38,518 nucleotides of DNA from Prochlorococcus sp. AG-402-O21 (lineage in GTDB: Bacteria > Cyanobacteriota > Cyanobacteriia > PCC-6307 > Cyanobiaceae). The stretch lies in contig QCIZ01000014.1 of assembly GCA_003216375.1 (NCBI GenBank), positions 1-38,518 on the forward strand, in the 5' to 3' direction. Positions 1 through 7,587 of this stretch are shown piece by piece (position 1 is the stretch's first letter; each line of letters starts with the position of its first letter). Below the pieces are notes generated by a model. That model ran no database searches, was not told the origin of the DNA, and was given only the letters and a program-made list of their open reading frames with translations. Both the position numbers and the translations under genes were made by a program.

Positions 1-976
1 TTGGCATCACATATTTAATAATGGCTCCATCTTCTGTTTGGGAAAGAAAGTTACTTTTTTGTTTAATATTGCTTGAAAGTGTTACTCCGATCATGGGATG
101 CTTTGCTCTCCCACTGGTGATTAAATCTTTAGCGATTTTTCTAGCTCTATTTATTGGTATTGCAAAACCTAATCCTGCTCCTGGCCCTGTGCGAACAAGA
201 GTATTAATACCAATAACTTCTCCAACAGAATTCAATAAAGGTCCTCCAGAATTACCTGGATTAATTGCTGCGTCGGTTTGAATGAGATCTATTCTTTTGT
301 CTGATATACCTAATTGAGCAACATCTCTGTTGAGATTGCTAATTATTCCAAGAGTCACCGTATTTTCAAGTCCAAAAGGATTTCCAACTGCAATTGCCCA
401 ATCACCAACTTTTAAATTGTCGGAGTCACCTAATTGAGCAGTGGGCCAAGGACCTTTTGCTTTCAGTTTAATAACTGCAAGATCCGTCAAAGAATCTTCT
501 CCAACAACATTCCCAACCACTCTTCTTCCATCTGATAATCCCACTATGAGCTGGTCAGTTTTTTCAATAACATGAGCATTTGTCAAGACTAGTCCTTCTT
601 CAGAAAAAATTACTCCACTACCTTGGCCTTTTTCAATTCGAGATCGTGGAACTTGGAAGCCTCTTAGACCAAAGAAACGTTCAAAATATGGATCATTCAA
701 GATCCCAGGAGGAAATACACCTTCATTTGAAGCTAAAACCCTACGCTGTGTCTCAATAGTGACCACTGCATTTCCACTGATATTTAATGCTTTTGATACG
801 AAAGATTGTTTTTTGCGATTTTCTTGAGGTGAGAGTAAAGCTTCACTTGAATGAAGCGGAGTTTCATATCGGACATTAAAAAAAATAAGAACAACTAAAA
901 CAAAAATTTTAAAATATTTTTTTTGGCGTAATTTTAGGGATCCTATTAATAGTCTCTTTGAATCTAATCCATGCAT
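1..976 (-). CDS. HtrA/DegP-type serine protease, 3' end outside window
   Basis: My own minus-strand translation from an ATG at 976 runs off the left edge, giving about 325 residues without the C-terminus. Residues about 22-34 form a hydrophobic signal or anchor after a basic N-terminus. The trypsin-like triad of the HtrA family is visible: His135 in TNAHVIE, Asp165 in [10 protein letters not shown] and Ser243 in [11 protein letters not shown]. The PDZ domain expected after the protease domain probably begins near the window edge ([10 protein letters not shown]). HtrA proteases degrade misfolded proteins in the periplasm or thylakoid lumen, and cyanobacteria carry several paralogues (HhoA, HhoB, HtrA). 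I cannot say which one this is without the C-terminus. The family call is firm. Confidence 0.93.
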   Translation of the reverse strand, partial: MHGLDSKRLLIGSLKLRQKKYFKIFVLVVLIFFNVRYETPLHSSEALLSPQENRKKQSFVSKALNISGNAVVTIETQRRVLASNEGVFPPGILNDPYFERFFGLRGFQVPRSRIEKGQGSGVIFSEEGLVLTNAHVIEKTDQLIVGLSDGRRVVGNVVGEDSLTDLAVIKLKAKGPWPTAQLGDSDNLKVGDWAIAVGNPFGLENTVTLGIISNLNRDVAQLGISDKRIDLIQTDAAINPGNSGGPLLNSVGEVIGINTLVRTGPGAGLGFAIPINRARKIAKDLITSGRAKHPMIGVTLSSNIKQKSNFLSQTEDGAIIKYVMP

Positions 977-1205
977 GATCTTCTGGAAGGGATTAGTTTT
1001 TGGTATTAAAAAGAATCATAGCTAATTTGGAAATTGAAAGGACCAATAATGTAATTACCGTAGATTTTTACTAAAGAACTATTCTTTGAACTTTCTTTCC
1101 TTTAGAATATTATTCTTATTTATTCTTTGATTGGTGATGAAATTAGAGCGACTTCAAAACTTAATCTGATTAATGCATTCATTTTCTTGATTTATCATTT
1201 TGCAA

Positions 1206-1484
1206 ATGTTGAGCAATTTTTTACCTTTTGTTTATGGCCTTTCAGTTTTTGTTTTGTTGATTTTGGCTGCCAGAATAATGCTGAATGGTTTTTTCTCAGG
1301 TCAAGAATCATTTAAGTCTCAAAATTCATTTTCAAAGAAAAAAGGCGATGATAGGACTGGGTTGGTTACTGTTCATCCTGAGCTATTAAACGAAAATGGC
1401 TGTATTACTGATGAAGATTTGCTCACAGTTCGTTTTTCTAAGGACACTGATCATCCACAATCATCTGAAAAGCCTTCTGAATAA
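1206..1484 (+). CDS. Small DUF2973-like cyanobacterial membrane protein
   Basis: A 92-residue protein with one N-terminal membrane segment (about residues 5-25) and a polar tail. The tail carries a GLVTVHPELLNENG...DEDLL stretch that I recall from the cyanobacterial DUF2973 family. I start it at the ATG at 1206; an in-frame TTG lies two codons upstream at 1200. It stands in the plus direction, divergent from the HtrA gene, with a gap of about 230 bases between them. Nothing in the sequence indicates a catalytic function. It probably sits in the thylakoid or plasma membrane with its tail exposed. The family assignment is from memory of the motif and was not searched. Confidence 0.75.
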   Translation: MLSNFLPFVYGLSVFVLLILAARIMLNGFFSGQESFKSQNSFSKKKGDDRTGLVTVHPELLNENGCITDEDLLTVRFSKDTDHPQSSEKPSE

Positions 1485-1538
1485 TTTTCATTAGATTTTT
1501 TGGTTTGACATTAAATAGTTCTCAAAGAGGTTTTAATT

Positions 1539-1922
1539 TTGGAACAAAGAACTCGCATAGTCGCTGCAGTCCTAAAAAACATGAAGTTACCACCTCGGTT
1601 CCGTCTCAGATTATTAAAGGAAGATCCAGTCAGGCTAGAACTTAGTCTCACTCCAGCTTATGGAAAAGATCCTATCCAAGTTGGATTAGTGGAATCTCTT
1701 GACTTGGTTGCCAGACGAGATAGAGAAGGAAGAATGCCTAGAGATTTACAAGGAACATGGGATTGGACTGTGCGACATGGAGAAGTTAGTACTGGTGGAT
1801 GGAATCCTTATTTAAAGGAAGCTCTTCAAACAATGTTCGAAACTGGATTACCAGCAATTATTTACGAGGAACTTACTGGAGAGGATTATCATCCTGTAGA
1901 TGGTGCGAGACATGTGAGATAG
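1539..1922 (+). CDS. Conserved cyanobacterial protein of unknown function
   Basis: A 127-residue soluble protein that I do not recognise beyond thinking it is picocyanobacterial. It begins at a TTG that sits eight bases after an AGAGG Shine-Dalgarno sequence, which supports this start despite the lack of ATG. The first 50 residues are basic and rich in Leu and Arg (KLPPRFRLRLLKEDP). A Trp-rich middle follows (GTWDWTVRHGEVSTGGWNPY). No membrane segment, Cys pair or nucleotide-binding motif is visible. It follows the DUF2973-like gene by 54 bases on the same strand and may be co-transcribed with it. Confidence 0.8.
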   Translation: MEQRTRIVAAVLKNMKLPPRFRLRLLKEDPVRLELSLTPAYGKDPIQVGLVESLDLVARRDREGRMPRDLQGTWDWTVRHGEVSTGGWNPYLKEALQTMFETGLPAIIYEELTGEDYHPVDGARHVR

Positions 1923-2023
1923 TTTTGAAAAAAATTACAAATAAATTAATTTCAAGAGTCAATTTATATGTTTTCTCATAGTGAGCATTTATTAGGTATT
2001 ATTAAGATGATTCCGATATACAA

Positions 2024-2170
2024 ATGAAAGATAACTTCGAACCTCGTTATGGTTTTGTAAACTTTGCTGAAATATGGAATGGCCGATTAGCCATGATGGG
2101 TATTTTAATAGGCTTAACTACAGAGCTTTTAACAGGTCAAGGTATTTTAACTCAGATGGGAATCGGTTGA
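2024..2170 (+). CDS. High-light-inducible (Hli/SCP) chlorophyll-binding protein
   Basis: A 48-residue reading frame from ATG 2024 to TGA 2168-2170. It contains the Hli signature of the LHC superfamily, EIWNGRLAMMG at residues 16-26: Glu16, Asn19 and Arg21 are the pigment-binding and salt-bridge residues, followed by a single transmembrane helix. Hli proteins are one-helix thylakoid proteins that bind chlorophyll and carotenoid, protect newly made photosystem II and dissipate excess light. At 48 residues it is among the short picocyanobacterial forms. A TATTAT at 1997-2002 could be its -10 box. An AT-rich hairpin directly follows the stop, so it is probably monocistronic. Expression is likely high-light induced, as for the family. 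Confidence 0.93.
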   Translation: MKDNFEPRYGFVNFAEIWNGRLAMMGILIGLTTELLTGQGILTQMGIG

Positions 2171-2190
2171 AAAACTAATTTTTAGTTTTT
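2170..2190 (+). terminator. AT-rich hairpin after the Hli gene
   Basis: A perfect 9-bp inverted repeat (AAAAACTAA / TTAGTTTTT) with a TTT loop starts at the last base of the Hli stop codon and is followed by a T-rich run. It resembles a weak Rho-independent terminator. It would separate the Hli transcript from xseA, whose TTG start lies only 14 bases downstream. The stem has few GC pairs, so efficiency is uncertain. Confidence 0.45.
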
Positions 2191-2203
2191 TATTTTTAAT
2201 AGT

Positions 2204-3364
2204 TTGACTGATTTTAAAAACGCTAAACAATCTCTAACTACATATAGTGTGAAAGAATTAAACCAATCGATTGGTTTATTAATATCAAGAGGATTTGCAC
2301 CGAAATTTATACTTAAAGCTACTGTTTCTAAATCGCAAATCAAAAAAGGGCATTTATGGTTGACTTTAACTGATGGGAAAGCAAGTGTAGATGGAGTTGC
2401 ATGGTCGTCAACAATCAAGTCTTTGAAATTTTTACCAAAGCAAGATGATGGCGTTGTCATTGTTGGTAAATTAAATTTCTGGGAATCTCAGGCAAGAGTA
2501 TCTGTACAGGTCTTTGATATTCGACCAAGTATTTCTACTGTTCTTAAGAAATTCGAAGTAGTTAAATTAAAACTTCTTAAAGAAGGTTTGATAGATGATT
2601 CATTACGAAGAAAATTACCAAAATATCCTCATTCAGTTGCTATTCTTACAAGTGTTCCAAGCTCAGCTTTGGCTGACATGCTTAGAACATCTAAGGAAAG
2701 ATGGCCATTAACAAAACTGCAAATCATTCCTATTCCCGTTCAAGGTAATAATGAAAATGAATTAAAATCTATTTTAAATAGATTAAAAAAAAATAAGTTA
2801 AAATTAGACGCTTTAATTATAGCTAGAGGAGGAGGAAGTAGAGAAGATTTAATGTTGTTCGACAGTGAAATCATTGCAAGAGAAATAGCAACATTCCCAA
2901 TACCAGTAATTACAGGAATAGGTCATGAAGATGATCTAACAGTTTCTGATCTGGTCTCAGACCATAGATCTGCTACTCCAACTGCTGCGATAGTTGATCT
3001 ATTACCTTCAAGAGAGATTGAAAAAAGTAATTTCTTAACAAATAAAAAAAGACTCAAGGATTATTTAAAATTATTTTTTCAGAATCAAAAAAATTTTTTA
3101 AGTACAAAAAAAACTTTTTTTCAATCTCATTCGCCACAATTACTAATAAAAAATAAAAGAATAAAAATAAACTATATCTATAAACTTATGAATGCACTTT
3201 CTCCAGAAAAATTACTAAAAAGAGGTTTTGCACTAATCACTAATGAGTCTGGTGATTCAATTTATAGTGTTAAGAATATCAAGGAAAAAGATAAGTTATT
3301 AGTTCAATTTTATGATGGAAAAATTAGTGCTGAGGTTGACAGTTTAAATTATGATAGAATATAA
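2204..3364 (+). CDS. xseA: Exodeoxyribonuclease VII large subunit
   Basis: A 386-residue protein matching XseA, the catalytic subunit of exonuclease VII, which degrades single-stranded DNA from both ends. The N-terminal third (to about residue 105) is the OB-fold DNA-binding region. The conserved core follows, including the ARGGGSREDL motif, the GIGHEDD motif and DHRSATPTAA, all typical of the family. A Lys-rich helical region follows, then the closing KRGFALITNESG segment. The start is a TTG with no clear Shine-Dalgarno sequence, so a slightly different start is possible. xseB follows after 26 bases, as in most bacteria. Long A and T runs in the last third do not break the frame. Confidence 0.96.
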   Translation: MTDFKNAKQSLTTYSVKELNQSIGLLISRGFAPKFILKATVSKSQIKKGHLWLTLTDGKASVDGVAWSSTIKSLKFLPKQDDGVVIVGKLNFWESQARVSVQVFDIRPSISTVLKKFEVVKLKLLKEGLIDDSLRRKLPKYPHSVAILTSVPSSALADMLRTSKERWPLTKLQIIPIPVQGNNENELKSILNRLKKNKLKLDALIIARGGGSREDLMLFDSEIIAREIATFPIPVITGIGHEDDLTVSDLVSDHRSATPTAAIVDLLPSREIEKSNFLTNKKRLKDYLKLFFQNQKNFLSTKKTFFQSHSPQLLIKNKRIKINYIYKLMNALSPEKLLKRGFALITNESGDSIYSVKNIKEKDKLLVQFYDGKISAEVDSLNYDRI

Positions 3365-3390
3365 ATTTAGTATATAAAGTTCCGTATTCT

Positions 3391-3681
3391 ATGTCATTCA
3401 AAGACGAACCCAGTAAAAATAATTTATCAATGGCTAACGAAGTTACTAACAAAAAAAATATAGAAATTCTGAAAAAAGATATTAATAAATTAAGTTATGA
3501 AGAATCTATATTTGAATTAGAAACTATTCTAAAAAATGTACAAGATGAAAATATTTCCCTGGATAAAATCAAGACTAATTATATTAAAGGTCATCTACTC
3601 CTTAAACATTGTGAGGAACTTCTGCAGTTTGTTGAGCAAGAGATTAATGAAATCAACCCAGAGTTTTTAAAAATCAATTAA
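3391..3681 (+). CDS. xseB: Exodeoxyribonuclease VII small subunit
   Basis: A 96-residue protein with the XseB pattern: a short helical-hairpin domain beginning SYEESIFELETILKNVQ and continuing through a Leu-rich second helix (about residues 33-85). XseB subunits wrap along the long helix of XseA and are needed for an active, soluble exonuclease VII. The N-terminal 30 residues are a polar extension beyond the minimal domain. An internal ATG at residue 14 (SMANEV) could be the true start, which would bring the length closer to the usual 70-85 residues. It lies just downstream of xseA and converges on the zinc-ribbon gene, with two bases between the stops. Confidence 0.93.
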   Translation: MSFKDEPSKNNLSMANEVTNKKNIEILKKDINKLSYEESIFELETILKNVQDENISLDKIKTNYIKGHLLLKHCEELLQFVEQEINEINPEFLKIN

Positions 3682-3683
3682 CT

Positions 3684-4013
3684 TTATACATCTATATCTT
3701 CAGATTTTATATCAATCGTTGCTGCACTTGCTGGAATATTTTCTAGAATATCCGAGGTATTTTTTATAGTTGTTCCACATACTGGACAAATCATTTGATT
3801 ATTTAGAAAGGTTGAGCCACAAGCTTCACAGGTTTGTACTTTTGATTGAATATTTTTCCAAGCAAACCATCCAACTCCTCCTAATATTAAGGGTATTATC
3901 GTAATGATAAGGAAGATTCCACCTGCTAAATCAATAATAAATTTCCCAGCGGGTGTTGGCAAAACAATAAGTAAAAAAAAGACCATCCAAATCAATGAAG
4001 ATGGCTTATTCAT
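3684..4013 (-). CDS. Membrane protein with C-terminal zinc ribbon
   Basis: A 109-residue protein with two hydrophobic segments (about residues 6-20 and 25-52). A rubredoxin-like zinc ribbon follows, with four cysteines as CEAC at 62-65 and CPVC at 76-79, then an acidic tail. The two Cys pairs ten residues apart should bind one zinc. I do not recognise a characterised family. The layout suggests a small membrane-anchored adaptor, or a nucleic-acid or protein-binding module on the cytoplasmic face. It lies 67 bases downstream of the BrkB-family gene on the same strand. Confidence 0.8.
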   Translation of the reverse strand: MNKPSSLIWMVFFLLIVLPTPAGKFIIDLAGGIFLIITIIPLILGGVGWFAWKNIQSKVQTCEACGSTFLNNQMICPVCGTTIKNTSDILENIPASAATIDIKSEDIDV

Positions 4014-4080
4014 GAGTATTTATAAGATATTGATTTATATTTTATTCTAATTAAAATTTTGTTGGTTGTTTCATTGATGT

Positions 4081-4995
4081 TTAAACGTATCGATTGCGAC
4101 GCATGCTTGCAATTACAACGCTCCAGCATTGACCAAAATAAATAATTACTCCTACCATCCAAACCCAAAGGGTTAATACTAAGACTCCTCCAATGAATCC
4201 ATAAGCTTGAAACCTTGACCCCAAAGAGAGGATACTTCTGCTAACTGCCAAATTTAGAATAGTTAGCAAAGTTCCAATCAAGAAAGCCCCAGGTATTAGT
4301 GGTTTCAAAGGCACTCTCCTACTGGGGAGTAAACCCTGTAAAAGTAGAGCCATAGTTGAAAAACCTATTAAAGGAAGCATAAATTGCCCTACTTGAAGAA
4401 CGGGTATTTTTGACATCGCATTTTCAATCCAAGGTGTTGTATTTGCTAATTCTTCCAAAACGGCGCCAGGGATCATACGAATATTTGCACTGATTTGGTC
4501 TATGACCATTAAAAAACCAACTAATAGAACCACAAAAAAAGCTTCTATTCGATTTCTGATAAATCTAAATGCTTGAATTTTAAGTGGATCAGGTTTTGAT
4601 TTAACTGGTAGGACGTCCTCCCATAATCTATCTGCACCTCTTTGTAATGTTAGATAGGCATTGCCAGCAGTGATCATTAAGAACATTGCTCCAAGTATTC
4701 CAGCTCCAAATCCTTGATTAACTAATTTGATTAGAGTTGAATCGACTAGGCCAACAACTGATGGAGGTAAAACTTGCGCAGCCAAAGCAATGATTTGTTG
4801 ATCTAAACCTTGCTGTTTACCTAAAAACCATGATGCAACTGATAGAGATATAAGTAATATTGGAAAAAATGACTGAAGAGTGTAGTAAGCAAATGCTGCG
4901 CTTAAATCGACACAATCACATTTAGACCATCTTTCATAAGCTTTCCAGAGGCTACTAAAAAACCATCTTGCTTTTCGACTCCAGTTCAAGCCCAC
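4081..4995 (-). CDS. YihY/BrkB-family inner membrane protein
   Basis: A 304-residue protein with about six predicted transmembrane segments. Family hallmarks include DLSAAFAYYTLQSFFPILL near residues 31-49 and the closing GFIGGVLVLTLWVWMVGVIIYFGQ block. The family was long mis-annotated as ribonuclease BN, and its molecular role is unsettled, with transport or envelope roles proposed. The start is a GTG (4995). The N-terminus is Trp-rich and basic (NWSRKARWFFSSLWKAYERW), and Cys27 and Cys29 lie in SKCDCVD. It sits alone between the inositol monophosphatase-like gene and the zinc-ribbon gene, both on the same strand. Confidence 0.88.
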   Translation of the reverse strand: MGLNWSRKARWFFSSLWKAYERWSKCDCVDLSAAFAYYTLQSFFPILLISLSVASWFLGKQQGLDQQIIALAAQVLPPSVVGLVDSTLIKLVNQGFGAGILGAMFLMITAGNAYLTLQRGADRLWEDVLPVKSKPDPLKIQAFRFIRNRIEAFFVVLLVGFLMVIDQISANIRMIPGAVLEELANTTPWIENAMSKIPVLQVGQFMLPLIGFSTMALLLQGLLPSRRVPLKPLIPGAFLIGTLLTILNLAVSRSILSLGSRFQAYGFIGGVLVLTLWVWMVGVIIYFGQCWSVVIASMRRNRYV

Positions 4996-5137
4996 TTTGG
5001 TTTAATAGTATTTACCATTACGCTACCTCGTAGGGAGAAGATTTTTCTTAGTTGAATCGGTAGATTTAAAATCATAGATTTTTTTTGGAGATAATTTCAT
5101 CATTTCTCTTTATTGAAAAATGAAAAGCAGATATTAA

Positions 5138-5956
5138 TTAAGTATCTTCGATTAATGCTTTAGCCCAAGGAAGCATTTTGTTTAATTGATCTTCTGAGGA
5201 TGCTGTTAGCAATGGGAAATTCACAGAGGTAAGATCTGTCCCAGAGATAATATCTTTTGGATTGGTTTCCAACCATTTGATCAGACAATTAAGTTCCTCC
5301 AGTATTAACCAAGCAGCTGCGATATCCCAGATTTTTGGTGTTGCTTCCAAAGCAGCAATTGTTTGACCTATAGCAACACTAGTCATATTTAAACTTGAAA
5401 CCCCAAGTAATCTTATTTTTCCTGGGAAAGACTGCTCTGGCTTCATTTGTAAAACTTTAATGGATCGGCTACAAAGAGAAATGCAGTCACTATTTTTTTT
5501 GAAACGAGATTCAGGCTGCAGTGGCTTGTTGTTTAGCCAAACTCCTTTTCCTTTGATGGCAAAAATCCTTTTTTTTAGCGCTGGTATATCAAGAAAGGCT
5601 GTTTCAGGTTCCCCATTGGTGAAACGTGCTATTGATATTGCCCAGTATGGTATGCCTGCCGCAAAATTAGTTGTGCCATCAAGCGGATCAACTACCCAAT
5701 ATTCACTGGAGTTGGGAATTGACTTTTTGCCTTCTTCGCTAAGAACGCCTTCGCCTGGAGCGATTTTTGCTAAACCTTGAACTATTGTTTTATCACTCCA
5801 TCTATCACATTCTGTAATAAGCGTTCCATCAGGTTTTATATCAGAGTTGATTTGACCAAAATCTTGAAGTTGACGTCTTCCCACCTCATCAACTAGGTGA
5901 TGAATTGAAATTAGTTGAGCGTTGCTCAGAGGGATAGATATTTGGTTTTGAATCAT
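5138..5956 (-). CDS. Inositol monophosphatase family phosphatase
   Basis: A 272-residue enzyme of the Mg-dependent, lithium-sensitive phosphatase superfamily (SuhB, HisN, CysQ). The metal site is visible: Glu74-Glu75 in LSEEG, then VVDPLDGTTNF with Asp90 and Asp93, and Asp211 in WDIAAAW. The length suits inositol-phosphatase or histidinol-phosphatase members. Substrate cannot be read from sequence; inositol-1-phosphate, histidinol phosphate and PAP are all used by relatives. It follows the TolC-like gene on the same strand with a 16-base gap, so the two may share a transcript without an obvious functional link. Confidence 0.93.
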   Translation of the reverse strand: MIQNQISIPLSNAQLISIHHLVDEVGRRQLQDFGQINSDIKPDGTLITECDRWSDKTIVQGLAKIAPGEGVLSEEGKKSIPNSSEYWVVDPLDGTTNFAAGIPYWAISIARFTNGEPETAFLDIPALKKRIFAIKGKGVWLNNKPLQPESRFKKNSDCISLCSRSIKVLQMKPEQSFPGKIRLLGVSSLNMTSVAIGQTIAALEATPKIWDIAAAWLILEELNCLIKWLETNPKDIISGTDLTSVNFPLLTASSEDQLNKMLPWAKALIEDT

Positions 5957-5972
5957 TTTTATTCAGTTCAGG

Positions 5973-7550
5973 CTATAGCTGACATAAAGGAATTAAATTC
6001 GATTCGTAGAGATTTGATTTACCATTAAAATCTTTCTGATTTTGTTGAGTTACTTTAATATCACATGGTTTGATGTTATCTAAACCAGTTTGTCTACTTA
6101 AATCAGCTAATAAGGTGTTATAGCTAGTAACAGAAATAATATAACGAACCTCGGAATCAGTTAAATCTCTTTGATTATTTACAACTTCTCGTTGTGTCGT
6201 TATACCTGATTTATATCTAAGTTTGGCAAGCCTAAGAGACTCTCTGGCAGATAAAACTTCTATATAAGAAGCAGAAATATTTAGTTTGGCGGATTCTAAT
6301 TTGAAGAACACCTCTTCAACTTCTTTTCTGATCTGAGCTCTTCTTAAAGCAAAATTTAGCTTTGCTTCTTTTGCTTTACTTTTGTTGTATTTATACAAAG
6401 ATTTTGAATTGCCTCCATCAAAAATGAACCATGATGCATTGAGTCCAATGGTGTTAGAAAAATTTGAAGATGTATTGCTGGTGTTAGGAGAGATTTGATT
6501 TAATTCACCTTTTGCAAATGAAGAAGAAGATGTATTTACTAAGCTTAGTTTTGGTTGGCCAGCAGCAAGTGCAGCGTTAGCATTGCTATTGTTAATTGAA
6601 ATATCTAAGAGGATACTATCTAGTTCTTCCCGTGCATCATAAGCTGCAATAATACTATCCTCTAATGATAAATCCCATATACCTAAAACTTTAGTTTTCG
6701 ACCCAATTAATGGTGTTACATCTTCTGGAAAATTAAGTATTTCAGCAAGAGATCTTTGTCCAATTTTTTGTTCTCCTGATTTAATATTCAATAATTGCTG
6801 ATCTCTAGCTAATTGCGTTTTGGCTTCTAGAACTTCTAATTTTGTACCAATACCTGATTCAAATCTAATTTCTGCATCTCTTAAACCAATTCTCGAGGAT
6901 GCAATAGATTTATTTGCTACTTCTATTTCTTCATTTGCCTTTTGCAAATTGAAGTAACGCTTTTTAGCCTCTAATTTTAAATCTCTTAAAATTATTGAGT
7001 AGGTATATTTTGACTTTTCAAAACTATCTCTAGCAGATGCTATCTCGGGAACTCTTGCAGGATTAATGATATCCCATTTAATTTGTGCATTAATAGAAGA
7101 GCTCCATTGTTTACTAGAAGTGTCTTGTATTAAGCTTGACTCATTGTAGTTATTAGATGAGAAATATTGAGGAATTCCATTAGCTGTTAGGTTTAATGTC
7201 GGATACCAGGAGGATAACGAGCTTTTTAATATCGATTTGGCTTGATCAACTTTTTCTAAGTAAATTTTGATAGTTCGATTGTTATTTATAAGAATGTCTT
7301 CTAATTGATCGAGATTAATATTTTTATAGGTTTTTACTGATACTTCTCGGGACCTAGAGGGTAGAAAAAGATCTTCAGGTGAATTTAATTCATATAAGAA
7401 TTCTTGTTCTTTTTGACTTTGGTTTTTACTTAATTCTTCTTTAAACTTTATTTTAGAAATGATTTTCTGCGAACTTGTAGCCCATAGAGGATTTATCCCA
7501 GATATAAATAATCCAGCAAAGATTAGGAATTTTCTCTTCACTCTCCTCAT
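5973..7550 (-). CDS. TolC-like outer membrane efflux protein
   Basis: A 525-residue outer-membrane-factor protein. Residues 1-25 are a signal peptide (basic start, hydrophobic core, ending at WATSS). The body contains two tandem repeats of long amphipathic helices separated by polar Ser/Asn-rich strands, as in TolC trimers. Diagnostic stretches are RFESGIGTKLEVLEAKTQLARDQ in the first half and LRYKSGITTQREVVNNQRDL in the second. TolC channels carry substrates across the outer membrane together with an inner-membrane transporter and adaptor; neither partner is in this window. Marine picocyanobacteria usually have one such protein, so it may serve several exporters. Confidence 0.93.
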   Translation of the reverse strand: MRRVKRKFLIFAGLFISGINPLWATSSQKIISKIKFKEELSKNQSQKEQEFLYELNSPEDLFLPSRSREVSVKTYKNINLDQLEDILINNNRTIKIYLEKVDQAKSILKSSLSSWYPTLNLTANGIPQYFSSNNYNESSLIQDTSSKQWSSSINAQIKWDIINPARVPEIASARDSFEKSKYTYSIILRDLKLEAKKRYFNLQKANEEIEVANKSIASSRIGLRDAEIRFESGIGTKLEVLEAKTQLARDQQLLNIKSGEQKIGQRSLAEILNFPEDVTPLIGSKTKVLGIWDLSLEDSIIAAYDAREELDSILLDISINNSNANAALAAGQPKLSLVNTSSSSFAKGELNQISPNTSNTSSNFSNTIGLNASWFIFDGGNSKSLYKYNKSKAKEAKLNFALRRAQIRKEVEEVFFKLESAKLNISASYIEVLSARESLRLAKLRYKSGITTQREVVNNQRDLTDSEVRYIISVTSYNTLLADLSRQTGLDNIKPCDIKVTQQNQKDFNGKSNLYESNLIPLCQL

Positions 7551-7587
7551 AGTTATAAGAAAAACTGAGATGGATTTAATAAAGCAA

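Noticed and set aside
21-281. 86-codon plus-strand frame at the left edge
   Set aside because: It lies entirely antisense to the HtrA coding sequence, whose Ser243 motif is read on the other strand.
1127-1315. 62-codon plus-strand frame overlapping the DUF2973-like gene
   Set aside because: The overlapping frame from 1206 has the family motif; this one has no protein-like pattern.
3060-3130. Long A and T runs in xseA, a possible slippage or frameshift site
   Set aside because: The reading frame stays open and the family-typical C-terminal motif follows in frame.
4081-4995. Annotation of the BrkB-family protein as ribonuclease BN
   Set aside because: This is a known historical mis-annotation; the protein is a multi-pass membrane protein with no nuclease motif.
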